Assembly: GCA_038501625.1 (NCBI GenBank)
Contig: JAZAYU010000010.1
Location: forward strand, 3,804,912-3,868,911
Source of the DNA: Corbicula japonica
Lineage: Eukaryota > Mollusca > Bivalvia > Venerida > Cyrenidae
Direction: 5' to 3'
Length of the DNA stretch: 64,000 nucleotides
Shown: positions 35,211 through 48,500 of the stretch, in pieces
Layout: every line of letters begins with the position of its first letter
How positions within the stretch are numbered: the stretch's first letter is position 1
Position numbers and translations under genes: made by a program
Notes under the pieces: model-generated
What the model was told of the DNA's origin: nothing
Database searches by the model: none
What the model saw: only the letters and a program-made list of their open reading frames with translations

Positions 35211-36988
35211 GCTCACCTAAGCACGAAGTGCTCATGGCGAGCTTTTGTGATCGCCTGATGTCCGTCGTCCGTCGTCCGTCCGTGCGTCGTCAACTTTTTC
35301 TTCAAACGACTTCTTCTCCTGAACTCCTGGGCCAATCTTGCTGAAACTTGGCAGGAATGTTACTTGCATGAAGCTTTACCAAAATTGTTCAAATGCTTCC
35401 AGTCCATTGCCTATCTAGGTCACAGAGGATAAAAATAGATTTTGAACATGAAATTTTTAAAAATCTTCTTCTCTGAAACCGTAAGGCCTAGAACTTTGAT
35501 ATTTGGTGTGTAGCATCACCTAGTGGTCCTCTACCAAGATTGTTCAAATTATAGCCCTGGGGTCAAAATTGGCCCCGCCCGGGTGGGGTCATGTGTTTTC
35601 CTTATAAATATATAGCAAAAACTTTAAAAATCTTCTTCTCCAAAACCGCAATGGCTAGAAGTTAGATATTTGGCATGAAACATTGTCTAATAGACCTCTA
35701 ACAAAGTTGTTCAAATTATGGCCCTGGGGTCAAAATTTGCCCCGCCCCAGAGGTCATGGGTTTTCCTTATATCAATATATAGCAAAAATTTTAAAAATCT
35801 TCTTCTCTGAAACTGTAAGGCCTAGAACTTTGATATTTGGTGTGTAGCATCACCTAGTGGTCCTCTACTAAGATTGTTAAAATTATAGCCATGGGTTCAA
35901 AATTTGCCCCGCCCCAGAGGTCATGGTTTTTCCTTATATCAATATATAGCAAAAACTTAAAAAATCTTCTTCTCCGAAACCGCAATGGCCAGAGGTTAGA
36001 TATTTGGCATGAAACATTGCCTAATGGACCTCTAACAAAGTTGTTCAAATTATGGCCATGGGGTCAAAATTGGCCCCGCCCCAGAGGTCATGGGTTTTCC
36101 TTATATCAGTATATAGCAAAAACTTAAAACATCTTCTTTTCCGAAACCGCAATGGCCAGAGGTTAGATATTTGGCATGAAACATTGTCTAATAGACCTCT
36201 AACAAAGTTGTTCAAATTATGACCCTGGGGTCAAAATTTGCCCCGCCCTAGAGGTCATGTTTTTTTCCTTATATCAATATATAGCAAAAACTTAAAAAAT
36301 CTTCTTCTCCGAAACCGCAATAGCCAGAGGTTAGATATTTTGCATGAAACATTGTCTAATAGACCTCTAACAAAGTTGTTCAAATTATGGCCCTGGGGTC
36401 AAAATTTGCCCCGCCCCAGAGGTCATGGGTTTTCCTTATATCAATATATAGCAGAACTTAAAAAATCTTCTTCTCCAAAACCGCAATGGCTAGAGGTTAG
36501 ATATTTGGCATGAAACATTGTCTAATGGACCTCTAACATAGTTGTTCAAATTATGGCCCTTGGGTCAAAATTGGCCCCGCCACAAGGGTCGCCCATTTTA
36601 CATAGAATTATATAGGAAAAATCTTGTAAAAGTCTTCTTCTCTAGAACCATAACACATAGAGCTTAGAATTTTTACATGTAACATCACTTTGTGGACCTT
36701 TACCACGTTTATACATATCATGACCCCAGGCTCGAATTGGCCCCACCCAGGGGCTTATCAATTTTTACATAGAGCTAAATAGTAAGAACTGAAGACATGT
36801 AGAATGTTTGCTAGTGTCAAACTACACCCCTTATTCTCTGAAACTAATGCGACTAGACCTTCGATATTTCGTTTTGAGTATTATAAAGAGACCCTTTACC
36901 AGCATTATTTAAATGTTGGCCCTGAGGTAAAGCTGAAAGTACTTTTTTACTCAGATGAGCGATACAGGGCCATCATGGCCCTCTTGTT
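35211..36988. mobile_element. Dispersed element with GCTCACC/GATGAGC ends and an internal 167-bp array
   Basis: The left part is GCTCACCTAAGCACGAAG, then a CCGTCGTCCGTCC-rich stretch. The right end is CAGATGAGCGATACAGGGC, with GCCATCATGGC. The ends carry short hairpins. The inside is a tandem array (35587-36590) plus diverged units on either side. Elements of this texture are common in bivalve genomes; this is recalled, not searched. Confidence 0.65.
35587..36590 (+). repeat. Tandem array with 166-168 bp period
   Basis: Anchor GGTCATG occurs at 35587, 35753, 35919, 36086, 36253 and 36421. Each unit contains TATATCAATATATAGCAAAA and GGCCCTGGGGTCAAAATT. The long overlapping frames across it are by-products of the repeats. 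Confidence 0.85.
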
Positions 36989-37808
36989 AATTTCACTTGA
37001 ACTTTGTGCTGATCACATTGATTGGTTTTGTTATTGTTAAGACGATTTACTCTGAAACTGTTACAAAGAAAGATTATTTGTTTTTAATTAATTCTATGAC
37101 CAAAATATTGGCATCATGTAACTGTTTTAAAGGTGTTTCACAAGTATTCCCTCTCAGCCAGAAAATTTCTTCAAAAGGTGGTGTCTTAGTTTATTCTAAA
37201 CGATCGCCATTTACATGAAAAAAATGTTATGATGATAGCTAGTGTTGTTTAATTTAATATACTTTGTTATTGTTTTATCATTGACTTCAGACCGAACAAG
37301 ATCAGTGACATAGTGTGTAAATGTGGGGTCAGATATAAGGGTTAGGGGTTTCGCGGGTATGTTTTGCACGTACATGTATGAGCTCAATTTTGATTTCATT
37401 CATGGGCACGTTTCAGACAAATTTTTACCAATGCCAAAACAGTACTAGTCTTGTGTTATCGACGCCACCGGTAATCCATATAACCGAAGCCTACAGAATT
37501 TCCATACTTTATCAATCATGTAAAGGTTATAAAATGGAAGTATTCCATGTGAGTGATAAGAAATTACCGGCAAAGTCAGAATACTTTATTGCAGAGTCGG
37601 GACTGGCCAGTTCACGCCGCTCCCCGGTTAATTTAAGTCGATCGGCATATACCTGCTTGAGAAGACAGACAATGCTACTGCAGCTTTTTAAGAGATCAGT
37701 TTATAAATTGCCGACAGCATGATTAAGTTCGTGCTATAGTCCACAGACCAAATTCCATGAAACACAATTATTCCAAGTATTCTTATGTTTAAACTGATAT
37801 TGTTATTC

Positions 37809-38165
37809 AGATGCTTGAGATTTGAGACTGGTTTCCATGCTCAGCTTTATAACCTTCAACCCAGAAGCCTGAAATTTTAGACTGGTCTCCAGTTATAGTT
37901 TAATGTGCTTGGGCTCCGGCTTCGGAAGAACTCTCATTCTTTCGTTGTATGCCATTGAGTTTAAACTCTGAACATTTTCCAAATAAAGAATATCTAACAT
38001 CTAAATATCTTGGTCGCAGGTTATGAAGCAGATTGGAGACCATCTCAAATCCGAGTCAAGCATCTGACCTGCTGAAATGGGACCAAGATAATAAAACTGA
38101 GATTGTAGACCAGTCTCAAATCTCAAGCATCTGATTGGTCTCCATTTTTGGTTTATAATCTTGTG
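37809..38165. repeat. Broken HpB copies
   Basis: A right half (CAGATGCTTGAGATTTGAGAC) is at 37809-37865 and a further arm at 37866-37915. A rearranged copy with the centre lost is at about 38030-38165. Confidence 0.55.
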
Positions 38166-38758
38166 ACCTGAATATTACGGACGGTAATGTTTAACATGCA
38201 CAAAGTCTAGACAATAAGGGCAAACACGATTCTAAACTGACAAAATATGAGTATCGTCTAATTTCTAACATAAAATGGCGGCTTCATGACAACAACCGTA
38301 CCTACTCCGGCAAGCTCCTGAATACGTAGAAATCACTGAAGCGTGATCCGAGTGCCTTGACAAAGGCAGTTCGATTTGTAATTGGTAAAATTATTTTACA
38401 TTCCACAGAACTATATTTCATTTTTTAATTTAATTTAACTGACGATAAAAGTTCTCACTTCGATTATACCACTGTCTGTAACAGCATTCGGTTTATACCC
38501 CGGGTCTTTCTAATATATTACAGAGTAAGTAAACAATAAAACAGGGCACACTTAACGATTTTACATATATAATGTTTAGACGCATGCGTTTGATAATGAC
38601 AAAACTTTCCATGAATTTTCTTTTACGTTATAATTATCCCCTTAAAACTTTAAGCTCCCTCCCACCCCGGATCCACGACAACCGCCTCACAGCCTTACGC
38701 TTAACTCAAATCTCACTGACCACAAATTTTCTTTTCTATACTCTCTTCTCAAAGAAAG

Positions 38759-38946
38759 AGTGTACTTTATTTTCGGCGATTTTTCATTAACTGCTTTTCT
38801 TAATGCCTAAATATTTGGTATCAACATTGAGATTAGAATACATATATATAGTAAAACTATCTATGATAAAATCTCAATTCGGATAACCAATATTTAGGCA
38901 TTAAGAAAAAGAGTTAATGAAAAATCACAGAAAAAAGAAAGTGCAC
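38759..38946. repeat. Hairpin with about 60-bp arms
   Basis: TTTTCATTAACTGC and CTTAATGCCTAAATATTTGG at the left are mirrored by CCAATATTTAGGCATTAAG and GTTAATGAAAA at the right. The loop of about 66 bp includes an ATATATATAG run. Confidence 0.65.
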
Positions 38947-40608
38947 GCTATCATTTGGAAGAGAGTATGTTTTTGCAATGTAACACCAAATTTAAACCAA
39001 GTAAGTAACGTATTGTTTCTAACCTATGTCAAGACAACAAAAAGTATGTCTCGGTACTCAAAAAAAAGTTGCATGGTTGTCAAAACATGTTTAACTTGCA
39101 AATTGTTGTCCTTAATTTAATTAATGTGAAGTAAATCGCCTGTTCTAAACATAAGGTTGTCGGCGCGGTTCAAGGGGTGCATATGATGTAATTAAACTCA
39201 CACCGTTATGTTTGCATTACGACCTTCTAATAATGTCACATCAGAAACAAGACAGTAGTTAATTGGGGACATTAAGAATCTTGTCAAAATTTCGTGGGTA
39301 GTGTTACACGAATGTCTGTTGTAAGATTGTATCGAAATGTGTCTCTGTTAATACACTAATTATTATTATTCTAATTGGTCACGTGATAAAAATAATATAA
39401 ACTGTTCTGTCAGAAACCGTATTTCTTCTTTTTTGCATATTTCTTGCATGTTGAAAGAAATTTGTCTTAAAGTGACATTCTTCTTAAAATGGAATACGAA
39501 TTATCACTCTGCAATTGTAAGTAGAAATTACTCAAAGCATTCCACACTGTTGTATGTATTGTCTTTTATAGTACATAGAAAATTGCACAAAATGCAATTA
39601 TATAGGCTGATATGTTTGCTGATTAATATAATTTTTGCAAAGAACAAAATCAACAAATAAGTTTGCCAAGCAGTATGCTTTTCTCGTATTAATAGACGAG
39701 AAAGTGATGTGTTTGCTGATAAATATTTTTGTTTCTGCAAATGAACAAAATCAAGAAATATGTTCGTCGCGCAGTGTATGCATTTTTTTTTTAATTAATA
39801 GAAACAAAACAGTCGGACTGGATTTGAAATCACTGTTTTATCTTTTAAATGCATAATTTACCTTATTTATTCAGTGAAAAGTGTTCCTCCTTTGCAGCCC
39901 CGTCAAATAAAAAATCCACCCAACACTGACACACCGATATCGTTCTTTCTTTCGGAAATGATACATATGAAAATAGACATTGATTTTAAAACAACGTGTA
40001 AAACAATTTAGAAATTCACACAGATATGGAAAAACACTGATAACAAATTCTCTTTAATTAATAAACGACCTATACTTTGACGGTTGTTACCGGACATGAA
40101 AATTAACCCCATATCAAATGGTACCACTGTGTTTGCCAGCCTTTTGAAATATGTCATGTTTAATAAAGTTTACTGAAGAGGAGACTTTTTTATTATGTGC
40201 TCTATTTTTTAGAGAACTGCTCTATTTGTGGACGAATAACAACTTTTTATTCTGAATTTCAAGTTTTAATCAGTAATCAGTTCGTTCGCAACGGAAAACC
40301 ATGTGCAATAACAAATATAAATGTTATTTGGAAAACCTATTTTAAACATTTAACAACAAGTATTTTTCTTATGGAATAACAGCTATGCTACCAGTTGGAA
40401 TTCTCAACTTAAGCTGCAACTAACCTCAGTAAAACATAATTGCCAAGATCACCTTAACGACTTGACAATTTTACAGCCTCCTAATTTAGATGAATATACG
40501 GTCTGTTACTTTATCTGTCTGGATTTTATATCTATATCCTTGTTTAAATGATCAAAACTGATATTAATTGCTAAATATTAAACAACATAAAAGGAAAATG
40601 TGTAAAAC

Positions 40609-40778
40609 TTAACAATTTCCTTCATATAAACACTTTTTATTGCATGGGCGAACAGTTTTTTTCTTATCAAAAAGCAAACAGTGCAGATCCTGATCAGACG
40701 GCATGGATGTGCTGGCTGATCTGGATCTACACCGTTCGCACATGCGATAAAATGCGTATATATGGAGGAAATTGTTAA
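40609..40778. repeat. HpA hairpin MITE, shortened copy with intact ends
   Basis: TTAACAATTTCCTTCAT at the left and ATGGAGGAAATTGTTAA at the right are mirror images bounded by TTAA. One internal block has been lost. Confidence 0.7.
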
Positions 40779-40807
40779 GAAACGATTTACACTATTTACA
40801 AGACGTA

Positions 40808-40948
40808 ACAGTAAAACCCCTCATAACGACGACCCCGAAATTAAGAATTCCCCGTAAAAAGACCGATATTTCATTATCTCTTTTTACAGTTTCGCACCTC
40901 ATTTTAACACCACTTGCCCAGTCCAAGAATAGAGTGGTTTTACTGTAT
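40808..40948. repeat. Pogo-like short inverted-repeat element, best-preserved ends
   Basis: AACAGTAAAACCCCTCATAA at the left is mirrored by AGAGTGGTTTTACTGTAT at the right, with TA-type flanks. CAGTNNAACC ends with a TA target resemble pogo/Tigger elements. Confidence 0.65.
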
Positions 40949-41849
40949 TGTAAAATCTGGTATCCAGTCTGCTGTAGACTGTTACGCAGTCACAGCTTCT
41001 TGTGACATTAAATCGGTTCAGAATGTCGTAGATGTCAGTAAAATACTGTTTAAAAATGGCTTATTAAAACAAGTAGTGCATTTCCTTCTTGTCCGTTTTT
41101 CAATCAAGAAACAAAGCGCTAAAAATAGCGTGTGAAAAATGACAAGTTTTAAATCCCGCGGTTTCTTTACACGTTTTTATATTACTCAAGCATTAGCGAA
41201 AATCGGAACACTTTTTTTCATTGTGGCTTAATGGGAAAATGGAGGCATAAATATAACGTAAAGACGGTTGATAAGTCCGACTTAAATATTATGCTCATTT
41301 AAACAATTAGACATGCATTTTTCTGACAAACGACAGATTATAAACATGTTTGTATTGCCGTTGTAAATGTCGTCAAAACATGACAAGCAACAATGTATAC
41401 CCTAAATTGCAAACTACTACATTAGTTATAATTGAAATTGGGGATAACGGACCACCAATGTTTTGAAATTTCGTGAAATACTAGTCTAAATTGGGACAGG
41501 GGACAAAAGTCCTGTTACTGTAATTGACATTCCTTTTATTTCGTCAACTAATTTCATCCTGATGACTTTATACGCGATACGCCCTTTTCAAATATGTTAC
41601 TTTAATATATATTTTTGAAAGGAGTCCAACGATTTTTTTTACCTCTAATTGATAAATTTATTAAACATCATCCCGAGCATTGTTACTTTATTTCACACAA
41701 AACAACAAAAACTGAGCATCTCAAAGCCACTTTTTAACAATAACTCTTTATTTATTCTTATTTCAGACCTTGTCAATAGTTTTTGCCATGGCATCTTCAC
41801 AGTAAAATTAATAAACAATTACTTATGTATACCGTGATGCACTTGTTTT

Positions 41850-42345
41850 CGTGAACATTGAATTTTGTGGTTTTCCGTAAGAGACCATTTTCGTTGGTTC
41901 TTAAATTCGTGGATTCCAATTAAGCTTACCCCCGTTCACACAGAGCTGCGACGATGCTCGATCAAGCCACGATCTGAAAAAAGAAGTTTTTCACGATGCT
42001 TCCGCGCTGTTTGTACGATTACGGCGCTTCTAAGTACGCTCTTTTAACGACTTTACCCCGATTCTTGTTTGCCACGATGCCGCCACGCTTGTTGTGAGCA
42101 AGTTCAAAATAAGGCGAGAGCTTAGAGCTCTCCGATCATGAAGACCCTATTTCGATCATACTGCGCTTATGAAGACTCCACGACGTTTCTCCTGAGATTT
42201 GTCACGATCGGCCACGTTTTGATCGTAGTAGAACAGCGGCATCTGTGTGAAAGGGGGAGAGGTAAACTACGTTTAAGTTAAAATTCCTTATTTCGTGGTG
42301 TTTTAAAATTCGTGGATCGATCTGCCCACGAAATCCACGAATATT
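41850..42345. repeat. TTCGTGG/CCACGAA element carrying an inserted TTCACAC element
   Basis: AAATTCGTGGATTCC at the left and CCACGAAATCCACGAAT at the right are the outer parts. A second element with CCCGTTCACACAGAGCTGC and GGCATCTGTGTGAAAGGGG ends occupies about 41927-42262. The inner part is richer in CACGATGC-type words than its surroundings. Confidence 0.5.
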
Positions 42346-42419
42346 AGAAAAAAATGTTATTTCATGAATGAAAATTGTTGAATTATGCATATTATGTACG
42401 GGGCATCACATTTTTTCAA

Positions 42420-42549
42420 ATGTTTTTGTTGTTTCTTCGTACAGTGTGTGCCAATTTAGTATGTTGGTTTCTCCTCACTTCTGGTATTCACCTGGCACGT
42501 GCCGACAGCGATGAAACGAATAGCAGAGAGCTCATGCATGTGTCTGTTG
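42420..42549 (+). CDS. Signal-peptide exon of the Pif-like gene
   Basis: Encodes MFLLFLRTVCANLVCWFLL, then TSGIHLARA and a short acidic stretch. Ends GTTG before GTATGT, phase 1, which matches exon 2. TTTCTTCGTACAG at 42430-42442 could also act as an acceptor, in which case the start would lie further upstream. Confidence 0.7.
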
Positions 42550-45500
42550 GTATGTTTTATTTATCATAGTCAAAGGAGTTATATTTATCATATTCAAAGA
42601 AAAAAATATGTGTATGTGAGTAGTAAAACTACGTGTATGGTAAATTTTCAAATGAATAAATAAAACATTTTTAAAATATTGAAGGATTAAGTCAGATACA
42701 CAATAGTTGTGTGGGGGTCGAACATGTTTGCAGGATACTTGAACATGCCACTTAAAGTAATTAAAAACACAGTTTCTTATGTTTATATCTTTACTAAATG
42801 AAACTGAACATTACGTTGACTTAAGTTTGAAAATATATGTTCGGTTTTATCCTAAACTGAATAAAAATGTCCTTCCAATATTCCTGGACAGCTAGCTATT
42901 AATGCTGAAGTTTAAAGTTGATTTTTATGAATGATTACAAATTGCTAAAATAATGGAAAACACAACAGTGATTCTATATTTTTTGTACATTTTGCCTCTC
43001 CTAAAAGTTAAAAAGTAAAACTCTTCGATTTGTTAGCAACTTTCTCACAAGTTAATTTGGTGTTTTAAAAATATGAAATGTGTAAAGCAAAGTTATTGAA
43101 AACAATGCGAGTTCTGGGTTTTAACGCTTTTAATGACACTAGGTTAGGGCTATCAGTATGAATATTCTTGGTGGCACTGTGTTCTTTTAAGGGCACATTT
43201 GCAGAAAAAAGTCTCAAATTTGTTAGAAAAATTTAAAAAGAAGCAACATATTCACTTTTATTTGAAAAGTATGTGTGTACATAATTGAACAGCAAAAAGA
43301 AGCTTATTTAAAACACACTAAATCAGGGTAACTGTGTGCCGACTTTGATCATACAGTACAAAATATTATTTAGGATGATTATCTTAAACAAAAATTGAGA
43401 TATGAATGGAAGTCAGAGAATAACTTAGACAAGTATTTGGTAAAAAATGTAACGGAAATGACGGGATGTAACGGAAATGACTGAACGTAACGGGAATGAC
43501 TTTTATTCTATATTGCTTTAAATCACCAGAAGAGTAACCATTATACAATAATACTTGCATTTTCTAACATATTACATGTTGTTTAAAACGGAAAGGCACA
43601 TGAATCTCAATTTAAAAGCTTGAACTGTCATTTCCGTTACGAGATCAGTAACGGGAATGACTGTAACGGTAATGAAAAAAAATCATTAAAAACCCGTCCT
43701 GTACCTCTATTGTTTCATTTAACATGGCGGTTGTTAATTATAGTTGGGGAAGCACACTATTACTTTGAGGCTTTGCAAAGGGTTTTTTACATTCATAATT
43801 AAAACTGATGAATACCCACGTAACGGTAATGACGTACATAAAGGGTACGGTCTAAAATTAAAAAAAATTATAGGCTGTTTTCTTCCCAAATATTTCTGTT
43901 TTAAATTCTTTCAAAACTGGAATAGTTCCTATACCATATCTGGAATCAGTTAAACTAAGAACAAGTCCTTTTAAAGAAGCTTTGTCAAAGTTATAAGAGG
44001 ATTTATGTGTTGTAACGGAAATGACACCGAAACTCAGGGACACAAGTAAAAATCTAATTATATAATTTCAGATCCAGGGAATCTTGAATTCTCTGCTCTG
44101 AAAATAAAGATATAAATAGAAGCTATTGGCATAAGTGGAATTAAATCTTGTACATTTCATAAAACAGTCTGATTTCAACATTTTTATTTGATAACCCCCA
44201 TACAGGGACAAGCCAAAAACGGACTTTTCCAGCTTTAAATTGATCGAAAATTGAATAAAAATATTTATTAAGTTAACAAAAGTATATGTACGATGGCGAA
44301 CAACATCAGTATTATTAAATATGATGTGAAATTTAATTGTCGTCCCTCTTTTTTTTCTGAAAAAATATCCGGGACACATGATGTACGAAAAATATAGAAT
44401 CACTGACAAAATGAAATAATAACAATTTTGGACATGTCATATGTATATTGCAACATTGCATACTAAATTAATATCGTTATCAATAATAACAAATTTTGAC
44501 AATTTTTGTCACGATTTATTTAAATATTTCATACAGAATCAATATCGTAATCAATCGTTACACATTTTAGCAATTTTAGACATGTTATAATGTAGCATTG
44601 CATACTGAATTATTTATCCAAGATTATACACATTAGCAAATGTTGACATTTTGTATTGCAATATTGCATACTGATTCAATATCAATAAATACAAATTTTG
44701 ACATTTTTTCAAGACATATTTTGTCCAATAAATTTTGGAGGGCGTAGTTTACGTGTAAGCATGGTGAAATAAATCGTTGTAATTGAATAAATATTATTTA
44801 TTTTCTTCAGTGCCAGTATGCGGACGGTTACCAGTACCCGGATATAAATCCTACTACTTGGAGATGACCGGATATTTTATCAACACCTTTAAGTGCCCAC
44901 CTGGTTTTAATTACGATCCTTTGCAGTGTGACTGTATCTTTGAACAACAAGGTACTTATTTCTTTTAATAGAAGAATCATTAATATCTATTTTCACGGAG
45001 AATTGTTCTAAAATGTATGTAGTAAATACTGTTTGTTTTCAATATTGTACATCCTTAGATAAATAAATTTCTTCATTAAAATCTAGGTGGCATTTAGTAT
45101 TTTCTCCAATATACATTTTTTTTAATGTTTGCCTGTTTTCGCGATTTGCGAAGTTAGTGATACCTTAAGATTTACCGTCTTAACATATATGCAGATGCTT
45201 GAGATTTGCGAAGTTAGTGATACCTTAAGATTTCTCGTCTGAACATATATGCAGATGCTTGAGATTTGCGAAGTTAGTGATACCTTCAGATTTACCGTCT
45301 GAACATATATGCAGATGCTTGAGATTTGCGAAGTTAGTGATACCTTAAAATTTCCCGTCTGAACATATATGCAGATGCTTGAGATTTGAGACTGGTTTCC
45401 ATGCTCAGTTTTATAACCTTCAGCCCTGGTCAATGAAATATACACTTTTGAACTCAGTTAGTCGCAAACTAAATAAGGCCTGTATACGCATTTTAAAAAT

Positions 45501-48500
45501 GGTTTAATACTCACCAAAATATTCATGATAATATGGATGAATTTGAGTTTAATCCTAAAATGTTTTTCTTTTTTTTTTTTGGTTGGTTATGAGTCTGATG
45601 AACCACGTGCAACATCTTTCGCAACTTGTTTGCTTTTCTAGAGGTTGTACCGTAGTTAAAGATTTAAGGATATGCATACTACAAACTAAGAAAACGCTTA
45701 ACGAGTTCATCGCCCTTACCCAAACTTTATTCTTAAAAAATTATACTTAAATTCTTAAAGAAAGACTATCAAAAGGACATTCTATGTATCGTGCTTTGCA
45801 TACTTAATACTTCTCTACAGTTGACCACTTTGCGTATCTCTCAAAAATTATTAAAAAGTATAAGGAAATCATGAGAAAAACATAGAAGCTAAATCTTCTA
45901 TTCCAGTCATCGTGTTCTAGCTCATTTAGGAGATTGCAGTTAATTTATCAAGGCAATTTAGAAACACATTTTTCTTAGCTTGTAACTAGACTCTACATCC
46001 AAACCTCGTGCTCGTAAAAGATATATTCTAATTTTCTCTTATATATTAAAATGCTTGAATTAATTCAAATAATGTTGAAAATCGTCTTGAATTAGACCAG
46101 TAACACCCGCATAGAGAGAATTAGTAATGGTGTTAGTTTTATGAGAATTATATTGCTATGCCATAAATGTAAATGCAGCACGATTTAATTCCCTGTCAAG
46201 ACAGGCGTTTAACGTCATTTAACTGTTTACATACAAGATCATTATTATCTTTTTTCAAATCTCTTAATATTTTTTGAGGCTATAATTTATATACTTCTAT
46301 GTGACATTAAATATGGAAAACATATAGTTTTAATTCATGAATATCACTTTAATAAATTCTGATATTTAGATTTAGAATATATCTGGTCTAAGTTGACGTT
46401 TTACTGTCAAAGTGTCACACTGGCCAAATGGTGTCGACGAAAATTTAAAGACAATACTATAAGAAGCAAAAAGCCATATCGTTTTAACTTTATCAATAAT
46501 TTGTACAATCATAAAGTAATAAATTCCAGGGACACCTGTCTAGGAAATTTTTGAGGGCTGATGCTTCCTGCAGTATCGTCTATAATTTATTACTGTAGAC
46601 GAAGAAATATTAGCGACCAATTACTTTCGCAATATTCGCAGATGTCACTGCAGTGCGAAAATTAGTATGCGCGAATATGTGTGCAGGATCATGAAAGATA
46701 TATTTAAGAAATTATAAAACGCGAAATTAATATTGTTAATGTGTCCGACTTTGCCAAAATAGGAAATTGTGTATGAATAAAAGATTTATTGGTTTACAAC
46801 CAATTATTAAAACATGTTACCATGACTATCACGGGCTTCTTGTGGGAACGTCATTAATAATTATTTTTAACTTATTTATTACTTTAGTCCCGGTACCAAT
46901 ACAAGTCACCGAGAGCCCAGTGATGGTACCAGTTCCAACTGTAGTCATGACAACAGAAGCCCCAAAGAAACAGCCAGGTAGAATATTCGTTATATTGATG
47001 TTATTATGAAAAGCTAAAATGAATACGATATTATTGACATTCATTATGGCTTTTTTTCTAAAGAAAGACTTCATATGTCATAATATATTATCTTATAAAC
47101 ATTATCAGTTTAACGCACAATACGGAAAACCAGACCATAAATAAAATTAAAAGTGTTATCGTTTCAAAAATTCATTTAAAGTGATATCGCTTTTCACCAG
47201 TTAGGTCGAATGCGTAAAACAATCTTTTCGCTGCAAACTGATATTGAAACTAATTCAACAACATTAACACCGACTACTTTGTCAACAGTGACGAACAGAA
47301 ACCCTATTGTAAAGATTTTGTTTGACATGGCAACGCCCGGTCCGAGAACAACGGAAGTACCTATTGTGTTCCAGAGACAACCTGTCGTCCTGGGACCCCC
47401 GGTGATTGTTGACTCCGGTCTGCTCTCTAAGAAATGTAAGAATATGTATACATGTATACCAAGCTCACAGCATTGCTTTAATATATAACTTTGGTGGAAT
47501 TCTTTATAGTAGCTTGTAACCTTAATACTCGTTTACTAAAATGTTGCCCTGCAATCAGTTTATCGACATTAGTGTATTTGATGTTTGAATTAATATGTAT
47601 GCAGATTTGGATATTAGAATAACACTAACATGACTAACACACATTTGCGAAACACATTTAATGTATTATGGAATTACTCACAACAATACCACGTCAACTG
47701 ACGCATATAGTAACAAGCTTAAGACGATGTTAGCGAAATAAAACGTAAAAACTTGATATTTTAATGATTCCGCTCTGAAAATTGCTAACTATAATCTATA
47801 ATAGTTTAAGATAACATTCAGTGTTCCACATGGCAGATACAAAGCGCAGAATATTTAGGTCATAGACTCATCTGCGAATTCGAATATCATGTTCGTAGTG
47901 ATATTTTAAAGAATAATGTATCAGAAACTAGTAAAGATAAGGCAGACTTTAAAAGTGCTTAAATTGACGAAAGTCAGGGATTATTATACATAAAGACAAC
48001 TTAACCTACTAATCAAATACACCAAAATTCAATTATTATAATATTATTAAAGATTAAACCTTTACACCATTTATACGGGTTTTATCGCATATGCGACCTG
48101 TGTAGATCCAAATCAGCTGGCTAATTCTTGCCATCTGATACGTACATAAATTTACACTGGTAACTTCTTGGACAGAAATAACATAAACAATCTAAAAGCA
48201 GACAGTGTAGATCATGCTTATCTGATTATACTCTCTTGATGTGACAGCTATATCACATGGAGGAAAGTGTGAACTAATAGTTTTTATATTTGTTTCTCAC
48301 AAATAAAATTTTCGATATTCCCGCAATCGAAGGTTTGCCAAACCCCTTCCGAACGAAATCGGATACAATTTTTCCCATCACCGCTTGCGCCGGAGTCGCC
48401 ATTTAGCCAGAAATTAAAGATGGGCACAGTACTGTTGTCGCTGAATCGCCATTCCGTACCATTTTGATTTTTTACCCCGTCTATCCAGTAATTTTGATGA

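Noticed and set aside
35854..36513. Repeated frames with a conserved peptide in the 167-bp array
   Set aside because: The similarity follows from the DNA repeats. Frames shift when the unit length changes between 166 and 168.
45122..45445. Minus-strand open frame with a 20-residue repeat
   Set aside because: A 60-bp repeat is divisible by three, so an open unit stays open. No domain, and HpB sequence is part of it.
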